A DNA stretch of 64,000 nucleotides from Variovorax paradoxus (GCA_016806145.1 CP063166.1:496001-560000), one strand, 5' to 3'. Positions 35,003-46,698 are shown, counted from the stretch's first letter. Made by a program: numbers and translations. Notes: a model not told the origin generated them from the sequence alone.

Positions 35003-36190
35003 TCAGCGCGTGCGCGCGAGATAGCGCTTGCGCCAGAAGATCAGCACCAGCAGCACCGCGATCGCGAGCATCGAGCCCATGGCGATCCAGAAGCCGTCGG
35101 CCTTGTGCACCAGCGGGATGAACTCGAAGTTCATGCCGAAGATGCCGGCGATGAGGTTCAGCGGCAGGAACACGGCGGTGAGCACCGTCAGCACCCGCAT
35201 GATGTCGTTGGCCCGGTGGCCCTGCACGCTGAAATGCATCTGCACCGCGGTCTCGGCGTTCTGCTCGAGCCGGCGCACGTGGTGCACCACGCGCTCGATG
35301 TGCTCGAGCACGTCGCGGCTGCGGATCATCACCAGTTCGCGCTCGCGCCCCTCGGCCGCGTCCCTCGGCGGCGGCAGGGTCTCGAGGTTGTCGAGCCAGT
35401 CCTGCATGGCGGCGCGCTGGTCCTCGCAGATCTCGTCGAGGTGGTGCAGCGACTGGCGCGACTCCATCAGCGCGCCCCAGTTGGTGAAGCGGCTGCGCGG
35501 GTCGATGAGCTCGGCCTGCCAGTGGTCGAGCTGCTTCGTGAGCTCGCGCCGCAGGTCGAGGTAGCCGTCGACGATCTGGTTGATGACGCGCAGCATCAGG
35601 TCGGCCGGGCTGGTGGGCACGCGGTTCGTGACCGCGCGCACGTCGAGCGCCGGCGTGCCGCGGTCGCCGGGCGCGGCGGCCGCCAGCAGGCGCGCGGCGA
35701 AGACGTCGCGCACCGCGCCGTCTTCGGGATGCACCGACAGCAGCACGCGGTCGAACACGGCGAAGCCGACCGGGCGGGTGTCGATGCGGCGCAGCACGGG
35801 CGGGCCGCCGCGCGGGCGCGGGGCCGGGGGCGTGGGTGCGGCGGCAGCGGGTGCGGCGGCAGCGGGTGCGGCGGCAGCGGGTGCGGCGGTCGGCGCCGGC
35901 TGGCCGTTGCCGCTCGCGAGCCGGCGGAACACCAGCACGTCGTACTGCGAGGTGTAGTCGCTGTGCGAGGGCAGCTGGTCGTTCAGCAGGTCGGCCACGT
36001 GCAGGTCGACCAACTGGGTCTGGCACAGCGTCTGCAGGATCTGCTGCACCTCGGGCAGCGAGGCGCGGAATTCGTCGCGCGTGAGCGAGATCCAGAGATA
36101 GCTGGCGGCGCTGCAGGAGCCGGGCAGGGCCAGCGGCGCCAGCGCGGCATGCTCACTGACCTGCGAGGTGTTGATTTCGAAGATTCGCAT
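35003..36190 (-). CDS. CorA family divalent cation transporter
   Basis: The 395-residue protein has a large cytoplasmic N-terminal domain and two C-terminal membrane segments separated by the selectivity motif GMN (in FGMNFEFIPL), which defines CorA magnesium/cobalt or ZntB-type channels. The helix before it (HFSVQGHRANDIMRVLTVLT) is typical of CorA stalk helices. An unusual feature is an Ala/Pro-rich linker near residues 100-120 made of repeated PAAAA units, encoded by 15-base tandem DNA repeats; it interrupts the cytoplasmic domain and may vary between strains. The protein would form a pentamer in the inner membrane. Confidence 0.9.
   Translation of the reverse strand: MRIFEINTSQVSEHAALAPLALPGSCSAASYLWISLTRDEFRASLPEVQQILQTLCQTQLVDLHVADLLNDQLPSHSDYTSQYDVLVFRRLASGNGQPAPTAAPAAAAPAAAAPAAAAPTPPAPRPRGGPPVLRRIDTRPVGFAVFDRVLLSVHPEDGAVRDVFAARLLAAAAPGDRGTPALDVRAVTNRVPTSPADLMLRVINQIVDGYLDLRRELTKQLDHWQAELIDPRSRFTNWGALMESRQSLHHLDEICEDQRAAMQDWLDNLETLPPPRDAAEGRERELVMIRSRDVLEHIERVVHHVRRLEQNAETAVQMHFSVQGHRANDIMRVLTVLTAVFLPLNLIAGIFGMNFEFIPLVHKADGFWIAMGSMLAIAVLLVLIFWRKRYLARTR
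35836..35885. repeat. 15-bp tandem repeat (about 3.3 copies) inside the CorA-like gene
   Basis: The unit GTGCGGCGGCAGCGG is repeated exactly three times with a partial fourth copy. Each unit encodes five residues of an Ala/Pro linker on the minus strand and keeps the frame, so change in copy number would alter linker length only. Confidence 0.9.
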
Positions 36191-36249
36191 CGCGCGCCCC
36201 CGTGCTTGCTCAAGATGGCCCGGACCGAAGGCCGGGCGGACCCATTGTG

Positions 36250-37341
<1,092 letters not shown>

Positions 37342-37401
37342 TTAGTAGTGCCAAAGTAGTAAATTTTTACCCTAGATTGTTAATTAAAGCGCAGCAGTCG
37401 C

Positions 37402-37430
37402 TTGAAACCTTGTTTCGTCTTTGTTAAATT
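37402..37430 (+). promoter_or_regulatory. strong sigma-70 promoter of candidate small RNA
   Basis: TTGAAA and TAAATT are separated by exactly 17 bases, in AT-rich sequence. Transcription would start near 37437, immediately before a stable hairpin. Confidence 0.6.
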
Positions 37431-37436
37431 CTGCCC

Positions 37437-37539
37437 CGGACGGCTTGCCGTCCCCCGCTTTTCCTCCCTGAGCGGGTGCCTTGATGTGTGACAGCAAAAG
37501 GGCTTCCCAGCCCGACGTGAAGACGTCGGGCTTTTTTTT
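37437..37539 (+). ncRNA. candidate small RNA between hemB and the HemJ-like gene
   Basis: The interval is bounded by a good promoter and an intrinsic terminator and gives a transcript of about 103 bases without a sensible reading frame. It opens with the hairpin GGACGGC-TT-GCCGTCC, continues with a pairing between CCCGC and GCGGG around a pyrimidine-rich loop (TTTTCCTCCCTGA, able to pair with a Shine-Dalgarno sequence), and closes with the terminator stem. I cannot match it to a named RNA family from memory. If the terminator is partly read through, the RNA would instead be a leader of the downstream gene, whose start codon is 70 bases further on. Confidence 0.6.
37510..37539 (+). terminator. 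rho-independent terminator of candidate small RNA
   Basis: GCCCGACGT and ACGTCGGGC form a perfect 9-bp stem with a GAAG loop, followed by eight T residues. It is placed before, not after, the next coding gene, which argues for a short independent transcript. Confidence 0.92.
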
Positions 37540-37609
37540 GTCCGTCGCTTTCGTGGGGGCCGATGAAAGCGGGTGCATGCGCCGGGGGCCGGCCACTAAA
37601 CTGACCGCC

Positions 37610-38038
37610 ATGCTCTGGGTCAAGTCCTTCCACATCGTCTTCATCGCCAGCTGGTTCGCCGGCCTGTTCTACCTCCCCCGGATCTTCGTCAACCTCGCGA
37701 TGGTGCCGAGCGACTCGGTCGCCGAGCGCGAGCGCCTGCTGCTGATGGCGCGCAAGCTGCTGCGCTTCACCACCTTGCTGGCCGTGCCGGCGCTGGGTTT
37801 CGGTCTCTGGCTGTGGCTGGGCTACGGCATCGGGCGCGGCCCGGGCAACGGCTGGATGCACGCCAAGCTGGCGCTGGTGCTGGTGGCGATCGGCTATCAC
37901 CACGGCTGCGCGGTGCTGCTGCGCCGCTTCGTTGCCGGCGAGAACCGGCGCAACCACGGCTGGTACCGCTGGTTCAACGAGCTGCCGGTGCTGCTGCTGC
38001 TGGCGATCGTGATCCTGGTCGTGGTCAAGCCCTTCTGA
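37610..38038 (+). CDS. HemJ/CopD-like membrane protein (candidate protoporphyrinogen oxidase)
   Basis: The 142-residue membrane protein has four hydrophobic segments and the HemJ-type start LWVKSFHIVFIASWFAGLFY, with a conserved His in the first helix, LPRIFVN, and later GNGWMHAKLALVLVAIGYHH and HGWYRWFNELPVLLLLA. HemJ proteins oxidise protoporphyrinogen IX in bacteria lacking HemY or HemG. The nearby hemB supports a heme role. The family was earlier annotated as CopD-like or UPF0093, so function is inferred. The gene lies just downstream of the candidate small RNA. Confidence 0.82.
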   Translation: MLWVKSFHIVFIASWFAGLFYLPRIFVNLAMVPSDSVAERERLLLMARKLLRFTTLLAVPALGFGLWLWLGYGIGRGPGNGWMHAKLALVLVAIGYHHGCAVLLRRFVAGENRRNHGWYRWFNELPVLLLLAIVILVVVKPF

Positions 38039-38043
38039 CGGCG

Positions 38044-39162
38044 GTGGCGACGCAGCACAAGTCCGCCGCGCTGCCCCTTGCGCTGGCCTATGCGGCGCTG
38101 ATCGTCTATGCCAGCCTCTATCCGTTCGCGGACTGGCGCGACCAGGGCATCGCGCCCTGGGCCTACCTGTGGGCGCCCTGGCCCAAGTACTGGACCGGCT
38201 TCGACTTCGCGGTCAATGTCGCGGGCTACGTGCCCTTCGGTTTCCTCTGCGCGCTGTCGGTGCTGCGCACCCGCAGCACCGCGAGCAGCGGCCGCGCGGT
38301 GCTGCGCGCCACGCTGGCGGGCGTGGCGGTGTCCTTCGCGATGGAGACGCTGCAGAGCTACCTGCCGGTGCGCATCCCCTCGAACGTCGACCTGGGCCTG
38401 AACAGCACCGGCGCGCTGCTGGGCGCGGTGCTGGCGGTGGCGCTCGAGCGCTTCGGCGCGGTCGCCCACTGGGGGCGGGCCCGCGCGCAGTGGTTCGTCG
38501 ACGAGGCGCGCGGCGCACTGGTGCTGCTGGCGCTGTGGCCGTTCGCGCTGCTGTTCCCGGCCGCCGTGACCTTCGGGCTGGGCCAGGTGTTCGAGCGGCT
38601 CGAGGCGGCGATCTCCGAGTGGCTGCTCGACACCCCGTTCATCGACTGGCTGCCGGTGCGCCAGTTCGAGCTCGAGCCGCTGGTGCCGGCGGTCGAGCTG
38701 CTGTGCGTGATGCTGGGCGCGCTGGTGCCCTGCCTGCTGGGCTACCTCGTGGCGCGCACCGTGGTGCAGCGCGCGGTGCTGCTGCCGCTGATCCTGCTGA
38801 CGGGCGTGGTGGCCTCGGGGCTGTCGGCGGCGCTGAGCTACGGTCCCGACCACGCCTGGGCCTGGCTCGGGCTGCCGGCGCAGGTCGGCATCGCGGCGGC
38901 GCTGTTCGCGGCGTTGGCGCTGCTGTTCGCGCCGCGGCGCCTCTGCGGCGCGCTGTTGCTGGTGGCGCTGGTGCTGCAGCTGAGCCTGCTGAACCAGGCG
39001 CCCGAGAGCGCCTATTTCGCGCAGACGCTGGCGACCTGGGAGCAGGGGCGCTTCATCCGCTTCCACGGGCTGGCCCAGTGGCTGGGCTGGCTCTGGCCCT
39101 TCGGTGTGCTGGCCTACGTGATCTTCCTGCTGTCGCGGCGCAGCCGGCCGCCGGCCGCCTGA
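38044..39162 (+). CDS. VanZ family multi-spanning membrane protein
   Basis: The 372-residue protein starts with a VanZ-like domain (YASLYPFADWRDQ, FDFAVNVAGYVPFGFLCAL, then AMETLQSYLPVRIPSNVDLG and LNSTGALLGAV), which is characteristic of the family, and continues with at least five more hydrophobic segments. VanZ itself gives low-level teicoplanin resistance, but proteobacterial relatives have no assigned function. I used a GTG start 5 bases after the previous stop; no better start is present, and the closeness implies co-transcription with the HemJ-like gene. Confidence 0.85.
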   Translation: MATQHKSAALPLALAYAALIVYASLYPFADWRDQGIAPWAYLWAPWPKYWTGFDFAVNVAGYVPFGFLCALSVLRTRSTASSGRAVLRATLAGVAVSFAMETLQSYLPVRIPSNVDLGLNSTGALLGAVLAVALERFGAVAHWGRARAQWFVDEARGALVLLALWPFALLFPAAVTFGLGQVFERLEAAISEWLLDTPFIDWLPVRQFELEPLVPAVELLCVMLGALVPCLLGYLVARTVVQRAVLLPLILLTGVVASGLSAALSYGPDHAWAWLGLPAQVGIAAALFAALALLFAPRRLCGALLLVALVLQLSLLNQAPESAYFAQTLATWEQGRFIRFHGLAQWLGWLWPFGVLAYVIFLLSRRSRPPAA

Positions 39163-39213
39163 AGCGCCGGGTATACGCGCCGGCTACGCGGACGGCGGTC
39201 CTAGAATCCGCCG

Positions 39214-39570
39214 ATGCCCACCCCCGCCAGCTCCGCCGTGCCTTCGGGCTATTACGGCCGCCACATCTTCTTCTGCCTCAACGAACGCAAGAACGGCGAG
39301 GATTCCTGTGCCATGCACAACGCCCAGCAGGGCTTCGACCGCTGCAAGGCCAGGGTCAAGGAAGAGGGGCTCTCGGGGCCCGGCAAGGTGCGCGTCAACA
39401 AGGCCGGCTGCCTCGACCGCTGCGCCGGCGGGCCGGTCGCCGTGGTCTATCCCGAGGCGGTCTGGTACACCTTCGTCGATGCCGACGACATCGACGAGAT
39501 CGTCGACTCGCACCTGAAGAAGGGCGAGATCGTCGAGCGCCTGCTGCTGCCGCTCGACGTCGGGCGCTGA
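39214..39570 (+). CDS. thioredoxin-like [2Fe-2S] ferredoxin
   Basis: This 118-residue protein resembles the NuoE/Clostridium pasteurianum-type thioredoxin-fold ferredoxins. Cysteines occur at residues 21, 32, 44, 66 and 70; HIFFCLNERKNGEDSCAMH and NKAGCLDRCAGGP hold the four likely cluster ligands (21, 32, 66, 70). The chain VVYPEAVWYTFVDADDIDEI is conserved in the family. It would act as a cytosolic electron carrier. The next gene, a small hydrolase, is in the same direction, an arrangement I recall as common in Burkholderiales but cannot verify here. Confidence 0.88.
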   Translation: MPTPASSAVPSGYYGRHIFFCLNERKNGEDSCAMHNAQQGFDRCKARVKEEGLSGPGKVRVNKAGCLDRCAGGPVAVVYPEAVWYTFVDADDIDEIVDSHLKKGEIVERLLLPLDVGR

Positions 39571-39656
39571 ACTTTCAGTCGGGCCTGCGCTCGTACCGTG
39601 CTCGCCGCAGGCACCCCTCCACCGTCGGCCTGCCGGCCCGTTCCCATCCGAGCCTC

Positions 39657-40295
39657 ATGAATTCCCAGACCGAAAAGATCAGCCTCCAGGGCGCCGCCGG
39701 CGTCATCGAGGTGCAGCGCGACCAGCCGGCCGATGCCGCGCGCGGCATCGCCGTCATCGCCCATCCCCATCCGCTGTTCGGCGGCACCATGGACAACAAG
39801 GTGGTGCAGACCCTGGCGCGTGCCTTCATCGCCTGCGGCTGGACCGCGGTGCGCTTCAACTTCCGCGGCGTCGGCGCGAGCGAAGGCGTGCACGACGAGG
39901 GCCGCGGCGAGCTCGACGACATGCTGAACGTCGTCGGCCAGCTCGCGCCCGAGGGCCCATTGGCGATCGCCGGCTTCTCCTTCGGCGCTTTCGTCGCGAG
40001 CGGCGCGGTCGAGAGGCTCTGGGCCGCGCGCGACGTGCGGCAGATCGTGCTCGTCGGCACGGCAGCCGCGCGCAACACGGTGGCCGTGCTGCCGCCCGAG
40101 GCCCACGAGCGCACGCTGGTGGTCCACGGCGAGTCCGACGACACGGTGGCGCTGTCGGCGGTCATGGACTGGGCGCGGCCGCAGTCACTTCCTGTCACAG
40201 TCGTCCCCGGGGGCGGCCATTTCTTTCACGGACAATTGCCGCTGCTCAAGAGCCTGGTCGCGCGCCATCTGCGCGCGGACAACCCGGCCGCCTGA
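39657..40295 (+). CDS. alpha/beta hydrolase, small (about 210-residue) family
   Basis: The 212-residue protein matches the compact hydrolases with IAVIAHPHPLFGGTMDNKVV near the N-terminus and VRFNFRGVGASEG. The nucleophile elbow is GFSFGAFVASG (Ser in the middle), the acid is in HGESDDTVAL, and the His is in GGGHFFHG. Substrate is unknown. The start was taken at the ATG of NSQTEKISL; the open frame further upstream is unrelated to the family. It lies 45 bases before the carboxypeptidase gene. Confidence 0.88.
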   Translation: MNSQTEKISLQGAAGVIEVQRDQPADAARGIAVIAHPHPLFGGTMDNKVVQTLARAFIACGWTAVRFNFRGVGASEGVHDEGRGELDDMLNVVGQLAPEGPLAIAGFSFGAFVASGAVERLWAARDVRQIVLVGTAAARNTVAVLPPEAHERTLVVHGESDDTVALSAVMDWARPQSLPVTVVPGGGHFFHGQLPLLKSLVARHLRADNPAA

Positions 40296-40340
40296 AAGCC
40301 TGGCTTGCAGGCACGTCTTCGTTTCTTTCCCATCGCTCCC

Positions 40341-41510
40341 ATGAATCGCTTCTTCCACGGTGCCCGCGCGCTGTTGCTCGCCGCCGCCGCTTCCGTCTGC
40401 CTGATCGCCGCCGCCCAGGTGCCGGCACCGCCCGAGATCGCCGCGCGCAGCTACCTGCTGCTCGACGTGACGGCCAACCAGATCCTGGCGCAGAAGGACA
40501 TCGACAGCCCGGTCGAGCCCGCGTCGCTGACCAAGCTGATGTCGGCCTACATCGTGTTCGACGCGCTGCGCGCCAAGAAGATCACCCTGACGCAGACCCT
40601 GCCGGTCAGCCCGCGTGCCTGGAAGATGCCCGGCTCGCGCATGTTCATCGACCCGAAGATGCAGGTGCCGGTGGAAGACCTGATCAAGGGCCTGATCGTC
40701 CAGTCGGGCAACGACGCCACCGTGGCGCTGGCCGAGGGCGTGGGCGGCACGGTCGAGCACTTCGTCGAGCTGATGAACGCCCAGGCCAAGGTGCTGGGCA
40801 TGAAGAACACCACCTACAAGAATCCCGAGGGCCTGACCGCGCCCGGCCACACCACCACCGCGCGCGACCTCAGCATCCTGGCGACTCGCCTGGTGCGCGA
40901 CTTCCCCGAGGAAGCCAAGTACTACGCGATCAAGAAGTACCGCTACCCGGGCACGCCCTCGACCAACGACACCAATCGCAACCTGCTGCTGTTCCGCGAC
41001 CCGACCGTGGACGGCCTGAAGACCGGCCATACCGAGGCGGCCGGCTACTGCATGATCGCCACCGCCAAGCGCGACTTCCCGAACCTGACCGGCGGCCGCC
41101 GCCTGCTGTCGATCGTGCTCGGCACCTCGGGCGAAACCGTGCGCGCCAACGAATCGCAGAAGCTGCTGAACTGGGGCTACACCGCCTACGACGCCGTGCG
41201 CCTGTTCGACGGCGGCCAGCCCGCGGCCACGCCGGCGGTCTGGAAGGGCAAGCAGAACGTGCTCAAGCTCGGCCGTCCCGAGCCGATCGTGGTCGCCGTG
41301 CCCGCGGGCAGCGCCAGCAAGCTCAAGACCCAGATCGCGCGCCCCGACCCGCTGGTGGCGCCGTTCACCAAGTACCAGCCCGTGGGCACGCTCAAGGTCA
41401 CGCTCGACGACCAGCCCGTGGCCGAGGTGCCGCTGGTGGCGCTGGAGCCGGTCGAACAGGCCGGCATGCTGGGTCGCGCCTGGGACGCCGTCCGGCTCTG
41501 GATCAAGTGA
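40341..41510 (+). CDS. dacC: D-alanyl-D-alanine carboxypeptidase (PBP5/6 type)
   Basis: The enzyme trims the terminal D-Ala of peptidoglycan pentapeptides. The 389-residue protein has a signal peptide (ALLLAAAASVCLIAAAQ region), the SxxK nucleophile motif SLTK (Ser62, Lys65), SGN at 122-124 and KTG at 227-229, which are the three penicillin-binding motifs. The C-terminal domain is followed by an amphipathic tail (GRAWDAVRLWIK) that would anchor the protein to the outer face of the inner membrane, as in PBP5 and PBP6. The gene precedes the ribosomal str operon, with no rpoBC genes in between. Confidence 0.93.
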   Translation: MNRFFHGARALLLAAAASVCLIAAAQVPAPPEIAARSYLLLDVTANQILAQKDIDSPVEPASLTKLMSAYIVFDALRAKKITLTQTLPVSPRAWKMPGSRMFIDPKMQVPVEDLIKGLIVQSGNDATVALAEGVGGTVEHFVELMNAQAKVLGMKNTTYKNPEGLTAPGHTTTARDLSILATRLVRDFPEEAKYYAIKKYRYPGTPSTNDTNRNLLLFRDPTVDGLKTGHTEAAGYCMIATAKRDFPNLTGGRRLLSIVLGTSGETVRANESQKLLNWGYTAYDAVRLFDGGQPAATPAVWKGKQNVLKLGRPEPIVVAVPAGSASKLKTQIARPDPLVAPFTKYQPVGTLKVTLDDQPVAEVPLVALEPVEQAGMLGRAWDAVRLWIK

Positions 41511-41580
41511 TCGGCGGGGCAGGGAGCCGGCGCTTTCAGGCCGGCGGCAGGGGTCGGAAGGCCTCCAAAGCCGCCTGACT

Positions 41581-41609
41581 TTGCCGTTTCACGAGCCCGC
41601 TGCTATACT
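41581..41609 (+). promoter_or_regulatory. sigma-70 promoter of the str operon
   Basis: TTGCCG and TATACT are 17 bases apart, giving a transcript with a leader of about 125 bases before rpsL. The leader starts with the small stem CGGAAAATTCCG. This places rpsL at the head of its own transcription unit. Confidence 0.75.
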
Positions 41610-41743
41610 CGTGGGCTTTTCGGAAAATTCCGAAGGGATTCACGTTTGCGTCATCTCCCGGTTCCTGGATTCCTGGGTCACGACCAGACCAGGGCGCCGC
41701 AAGGCACCACCGGGGTATTTCTCGTTTTGGGACTAATTCATTC

Positions 41744-42121
41744 ATGCCAACCATCAATCAACTGGTGCGTCAGGGCCGGACGGTCGAAAAGATCAAGTCC
41801 AAGAGCCCTGCCATGCAGAACTCGCCGCAACGTCGCGGTGTCTGCACCCGGGTCTACACCACGACCCCCAAGAAGCCGAACTCGGCACTTCGTAAGGTTG
41901 CCAAGGTCCGCCTGACCAACGGCTTCGAAGTCATTTCCTACATCGGCGGCGAAGGCCACAACCTGCAGGAACACAGCGTCGTGCTGGTTCGCGGCGGTCG
42001 TGTCAAGGACTTGCCCGGTGTGCGTTACCACATCGTGCGCGGTTCGCTCGACCTGCAAGGCGTGAAAGACCGCAAGCAGTCGCGTTCCAAGTACGGCGCG
42101 AAGCGTCCCAAGAAGGCCTGA
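41744..42121 (+). CDS. rpsL: 30S ribosomal protein S12
   Basis: S12 lies at the decoding centre of the small subunit. The 125-residue protein has the conserved [20 protein letters not shown] and [14 protein letters not shown]. Lys43 and Lys88, the positions whose substitution gives streptomycin resistance in many bacteria, are both present, so the sequence is of the wild-type sensitive form. It is the first gene of the str group, 155 bases ahead of rpsG. Confidence 0.99.
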   Translation: MPTINQLVRQGRTVEKIKSKSPAMQNSPQRRGVCTRVYTTTPKKPNSALRKVAKVRLTNGFEVISYIGGEGHNLQEHSVVLVRGGRVKDLPGVRYHIVRGSLDLQGVKDRKQSRSKYGAKRPKKA

Positions 42122-42188
42122 TCGGGTTCTTCTTTCGGTAGTTGTTTCATCGGTGTTCGAGTGCCTTGGCGGGCATGTCGAGCGTAGT

Positions 42189-42204
42189 GACCCGAAGTTG
42201 GGTC
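42189..42204 (+). promoter_or_regulatory. hairpin in the rpsL-rpsG intercistronic region
   Basis: GACCC and GGGTC pair around GAAGTT within the 155-base spacer. In E. coli the S12-S7 spacer is the site where S7 represses its own operon, so this stem may belong to an equivalent structure; the sequence itself is not recognisably the same. Confidence 0.3.
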
Positions 42205-42276
42205 GAGTAAGTGAGGGTCCGAGTCGACTCTCGCGGTGCCGGAAGCGGTGCCAACTGAAGCAAAGAGGTTAAGAAA

Positions 42277-42750
42277 ATGCCACGTCGTCGCGAAGTCCCC
42301 AAACGTGAAATCCTGCCGGATCCCAAGTACGGCAATGTCGAGCTGTCGAAGTTCATGAACGTGATCATGGAAGGCGGCAAGAAGGCTGTTGCCGAGCGCA
42401 TCATTTATGGCGCGCTCGACTTCATCGAGAAGAAGAACCCGGACAAGGACCCCCTCGAAGCGTTCACCGTTGCCATCAACAACGTGAAGCCGATGGTCGA
42501 AGTGAAGTCGCGCCGCGTCGGCGGTGCGAACTATCAAGTGCCGGTCGAAGTCCGCCCCGTCCGCCGCCTCGCCCTGTCGATGCGCTGGATCAAGGAAGCC
42601 GCCCGCAAGCGCGGCGAGAAGTCGATGGCCCTGCGTCTGGCCAACGAACTGATGGAAGCCACGGAAGGCCGTGGCGGCGCGATGAAGAAGCGCGACGAAG
42701 TGCACCGCATGGCGGAAGCCAACCGGGCGTTCAGCCACTTCCGCTTCTAA
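42277..42750 (+). CDS. rpsG: 30S ribosomal protein S7
   Basis: The 157-residue protein starts [20 protein letters not shown] and contains [20 protein letters not shown], both hallmarks of S7, which organises the 3' domain of 16S rRNA and the head of the subunit. Its length equals the short bacterial form. AAAGAGG precedes the start. In E. coli S7 is the autoregulator of this operon. Confidence 0.99.
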   Translation: MPRRREVPKREILPDPKYGNVELSKFMNVIMEGGKKAVAERIIYGALDFIEKKNPDKDPLEAFTVAINNVKPMVEVKSRRVGGANYQVPVEVRPVRRLALSMRWIKEAARKRGEKSMALRLANELMEATEGRGGAMKKRDEVHRMAEANRAFSHFRF

Positions 42751-42845
42751 AAACCAAACTTCGCTTGGGCGTTGGGTGTCGGGTGTCGGGCGTATAGCCC
42801 GCCCCGGGGCCCAGCGCTCAACGCATTTCAACCCGAAAGTAAATC

Positions 42846-44945
42846 ATGTCCCGCAAGACCCCCATCGAGCGCTACCGCAACATCGGCATCTCCGCGCACA
42901 TCGACGCTGGCAAGACCACGACGACGGAACGTATCCTGTTCTACACCGGTGTGAACCACAAGATCGGTGAAGTGCACGACGGTGCCGCCACGATGGACTG
43001 GATGGAGCAGGAACAAGAGCGCGGCATCACGATCACCTCGGCTGCCACGACCTGCTTCTGGAAGGGCATGGCCCAGAATTTCGCCGAGCACCGCATCAAC
43101 ATCATCGACACCCCCGGTCACGTGGACTTCACCATCGAGGTGGAGCGTTCGATGCGCGTGCTGGACGGCGCCGTGATGGTCTATGACGCCGTCGGCGGCG
43201 TGCAGCCCCAGTCGGAAACCGTCTGGCGCCAGGCCAACAAGTACAAGGTTCCCCGCCTCGCGTTCGTCAACAAGATGGACCGCACCGGCGCGAACTTCCT
43301 GCGCGTTCGCCAGATGATGATCGACCGCCTGAAGGCCAACCCCGTCGTGATCCAGATCCCGATCGGCGCCGAAGACAAGTTCCAGGGCATCGTCGACCTC
43401 GTGAAGATGAAGGCCATCATCTGGGACGAGGACAAGGGCGTGACCTTCACCTACGGTGAGATCCCGGCCGACCTGGTCGACGTCTGCAACGAGTACCACG
43501 AGAAGCTGGTCGAAGCGGCCGCCGAAGCGAGCGAAGAGCTCATGAACAAGTACCTCGAAGGCGAGAAGCTCTCCGAAGAGGAAATCAAGAAGGCCCTGCG
43601 CCAGCGCACCATCGCCGGCGAGATCCAGCCGATGCTGTGCGGCTCGGCCTTCAAGAATAAGGGCGTGCAGGCGATGCTCGACGCCGTGATCGAGTACATG
43701 CCCGCTCCGACGGACATCCCCCCGGTCGCCGGCACCGACGAGAACGAAGCACCGGTGGTGCGCCAGGCCGACGACGAGGAGAAGTTCTCGGCGCTCGCAT
43801 TCAAGCTGATGACCGACCCGTTCGTGGGCCAGCTGACCTTCGTGCGCGTCTATTCGGGCGTGCTCTCGAAGGGCGACAGCGTCTACAACCCGGTGCGCGG
43901 CAAGAAGGAACGCATCGGCCGTATCGTTCAGATGCACGCGAACAACCGCGAGGAAGTCAGCGAAATCCGCGCCGGCGACATCGCCGCCTGCGTGGGCCTG
44001 AAGGAAGTGACCACCGGCGAGACGCTGTGCGATCCGGATTCGGTCGTGACCCTCGAGCGCATGGTGTTCCCGGAATCGGTGATCTCGCAGGCCGTCGAGC
44101 CCAAGACCAAGGCCGACCAGGAAAAGATGGGCATCGCCCTGCAGCGTCTCGCGCAGGAAGACCCGTCGTTCCGCGTCAAGACCGACGAGGAATCGGGCCA
44201 GACCATCATTTCGGGCATGGGCGAGCTCCACCTCGAAATCATCGTGGACCGCATGAAGCGCGAATTCGGCGTGGAAGCCAACGTGGGCAAGCCGCAGGTG
44301 GCCTACCGCGAAACGATCCGCAAGACCGTCGAAGAAGCCGAAGGCAAGTTCGTTCGCCAGTCGGGCGGCAAGGGCCAGTACGGCCACGTCGTGCTGAAGA
44401 TCGAACCCCAGGAAGCCGGCAAGGGCTTCGAGTTCGTCGACGCCATCAAGGGCGGTGTGGTTCCTCGCGAATACATCCCCGCGGTGGAAAAGGGCGTCGT
44501 GGAAGCGCTGACGCAAGGCGTGCTGGCGGGCTACCCCGTCGTGGACGTCAAGGTCACGCTGCACTTCGGTTCGTACCACGACGTGGACTCGAACGAAATG
44601 GCGTTCAAGATGGCCGCGATCTTCGGTTTCAAGGAAGGTGCCCGCAAGGCCAACCCCGTGATCCTCGAGCCGATGATGGCCGTGGAAGTCGAGACGCCCG
44701 AAGACTACGCCGGCAACGTGATGGGCGACCTGTCGTCCCGCCGCGGCATGGTGCAGGGCATGGACGACATGGTCGGTGGCGGCAAGGCCATCAAGGCCGA
44801 AGTGCCGCTGTCGGAAATGTTCGGCTACTCGACCACGCTGCGCTCGATGTCGCAAGGCCGTGCCACGTACACGATGGAGTTCAAGCACTACGCCGAAGCT
44901 CCGCGTAACGTCGCCGAAGCCATCGTGGCTGCCCGCGCGAAGTAA
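42846..44945 (+). CDS. fusA: translation elongation factor G
   Basis: EF-G catalyses GTP-driven translocation. The 699-residue protein has the P-loop [10 protein letters not shown] (residues 17-26), the switch [23 protein letters not shown] for guanine recognition, and domain IV/V features ([30 protein letters not shown]). Length and motifs fit the main, housekeeping EF-G. A GC-rich hairpin follows the stop codon. Confidence 0.99.
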   Translation: MSRKTPIERYRNIGISAHIDAGKTTTTERILFYTGVNHKIGEVHDGAATMDWMEQEQERGITITSAATTCFWKGMAQNFAEHRINIIDTPGHVDFTIEVERSMRVLDGAVMVYDAVGGVQPQSETVWRQANKYKVPRLAFVNKMDRTGANFLRVRQMMIDRLKANPVVIQIPIGAEDKFQGIVDLVKMKAIIWDEDKGVTFTYGEIPADLVDVCNEYHEKLVEAAAEASEELMNKYLEGEKLSEEEIKKALRQRTIAGEIQPMLCGSAFKNKGVQAMLDAVIEYMPAPTDIPPVAGTDENEAPVVRQADDEEKFSALAFKLMTDPFVGQLTFVRVYSGVLSKGDSVYNPVRGKKERIGRIVQMHANNREEVSEIRAGDIAACVGLKEVTTGETLCDPDSVVTLERMVFPESVISQAVEPKTKADQEKMGIALQRLAQEDPSFRVKTDEESGQTIISGMGELHLEIIVDRMKREFGVEANVGKPQVAYRETIRKTVEEAEGKFVRQSGGKGQYGHVVLKIEPQEAGKGFEFVDAIKGGVVPREYIPAVEKGVVEALTQGVLAGYPVVDVKVTLHFGSYHDVDSNEMAFKMAAIFGFKEGARKANPVILEPMMAVEVETPEDYAGNVMGDLSSRRGMVQGMDDMVGGGKAIKAEVPLSEMFGYSTTLRSMSQGRATYTMEFKHYAEAPRNVAEAIVAARAK

Positions 44946-44961
44946 GCGTTTCAGGAATGCA

Positions 44962-44990
44962 GGGCCGCGCAGTGCGCGGCCCTTCTTGTC
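44962..44990 (+). terminator. hairpin between fusA and tuf (weak terminator or attenuator)
   Basis: GGGCCGCGC and GCGCGGCCC form a perfect 9-bp stem with a 3-base loop, followed by TTCTTGT. The tract is interrupted, so it may reduce, not stop, transcription into tuf. The 142-base spacer holds nothing else obvious apart from a ribosome-binding site. Confidence 0.5.
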
Positions 44991-45087
44991 TGCGATCCGG
45001 TGCCGTCTCGTTCCCGTGCGAGGCGATCCAGCAATCGGATGCAGACATAAAACCAATACACGGGACTGCTCTTTCAAGGATTGAAAA

Positions 45088-46281
<1,194 letters not shown>

Positions 46282-46302
46282 GCCGAACGCAAAGGAATCA
46301 CC

Positions 46303-46617
46303 ATGGCAACCAAGCAAAAAATCCGCATCCGCCTGAAGGCGTTCGACTACAAGCTGATCGACCAATCGGCCGCCGAGATCGTTGACACCGCGAAGCGCAC
46401 CGGCGCGATCGTCAAGGGCCCGGTGCCCCTGCCGACCCGCCTGAAGCGTTTCGACATCCTGCGCTCGCCGCACGTCAACAAGACCAGCCGCGACCAGCTC
46501 GAGATCCGCACGCACCAACGCCTGATGGACATCGTCGACCCCACCGACAAGACCGTGGACGCGCTGATGAAGCTCGACCTGCCGGCCGGCGTCGACGTCG
46601 AGATCAAGCTGCAGTAA
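46303..46617 (+). CDS. rpsJ: 30S ribosomal protein S10
   Basis: The 104-residue protein ([58 protein letters not shown]) is a standard S10 that also pairs with NusB in antitermination. It is normally the first gene of the S10 operon and directly followed by rplC. Here a terminator-like hairpin comes 47 bases after it and rplC lies about 2.5 kb away. Confidence 0.99.
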   Translation: MATKQKIRIRLKAFDYKLIDQSAAEIVDTAKRTGAIVKGPVPLPTRLKRFDILRSPHVNKTSRDQLEIRTHQRLMDIVDPTDKTVDALMKLDLPAGVDVEIKLQ

Positions 46618-46664
46618 GCACGCAACACGAGCCCGCCCGCGCTTCGTGCGCGGCGTCGCTTCGA

Positions 46665-46698
46665 GGCCCGTTCGCAGAAATGTGAACGGGCCTTTGTC
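46665..46698 (+). terminator. terminator after rpsJ
   Basis: GGCCCGTTC and GAACGGGCC form a 9-bp perfect stem with a 10-base loop, followed by TTTGTCATTT. It would end the rpsL to rpsJ transcript before the two inserted genes. Confidence 0.75.
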
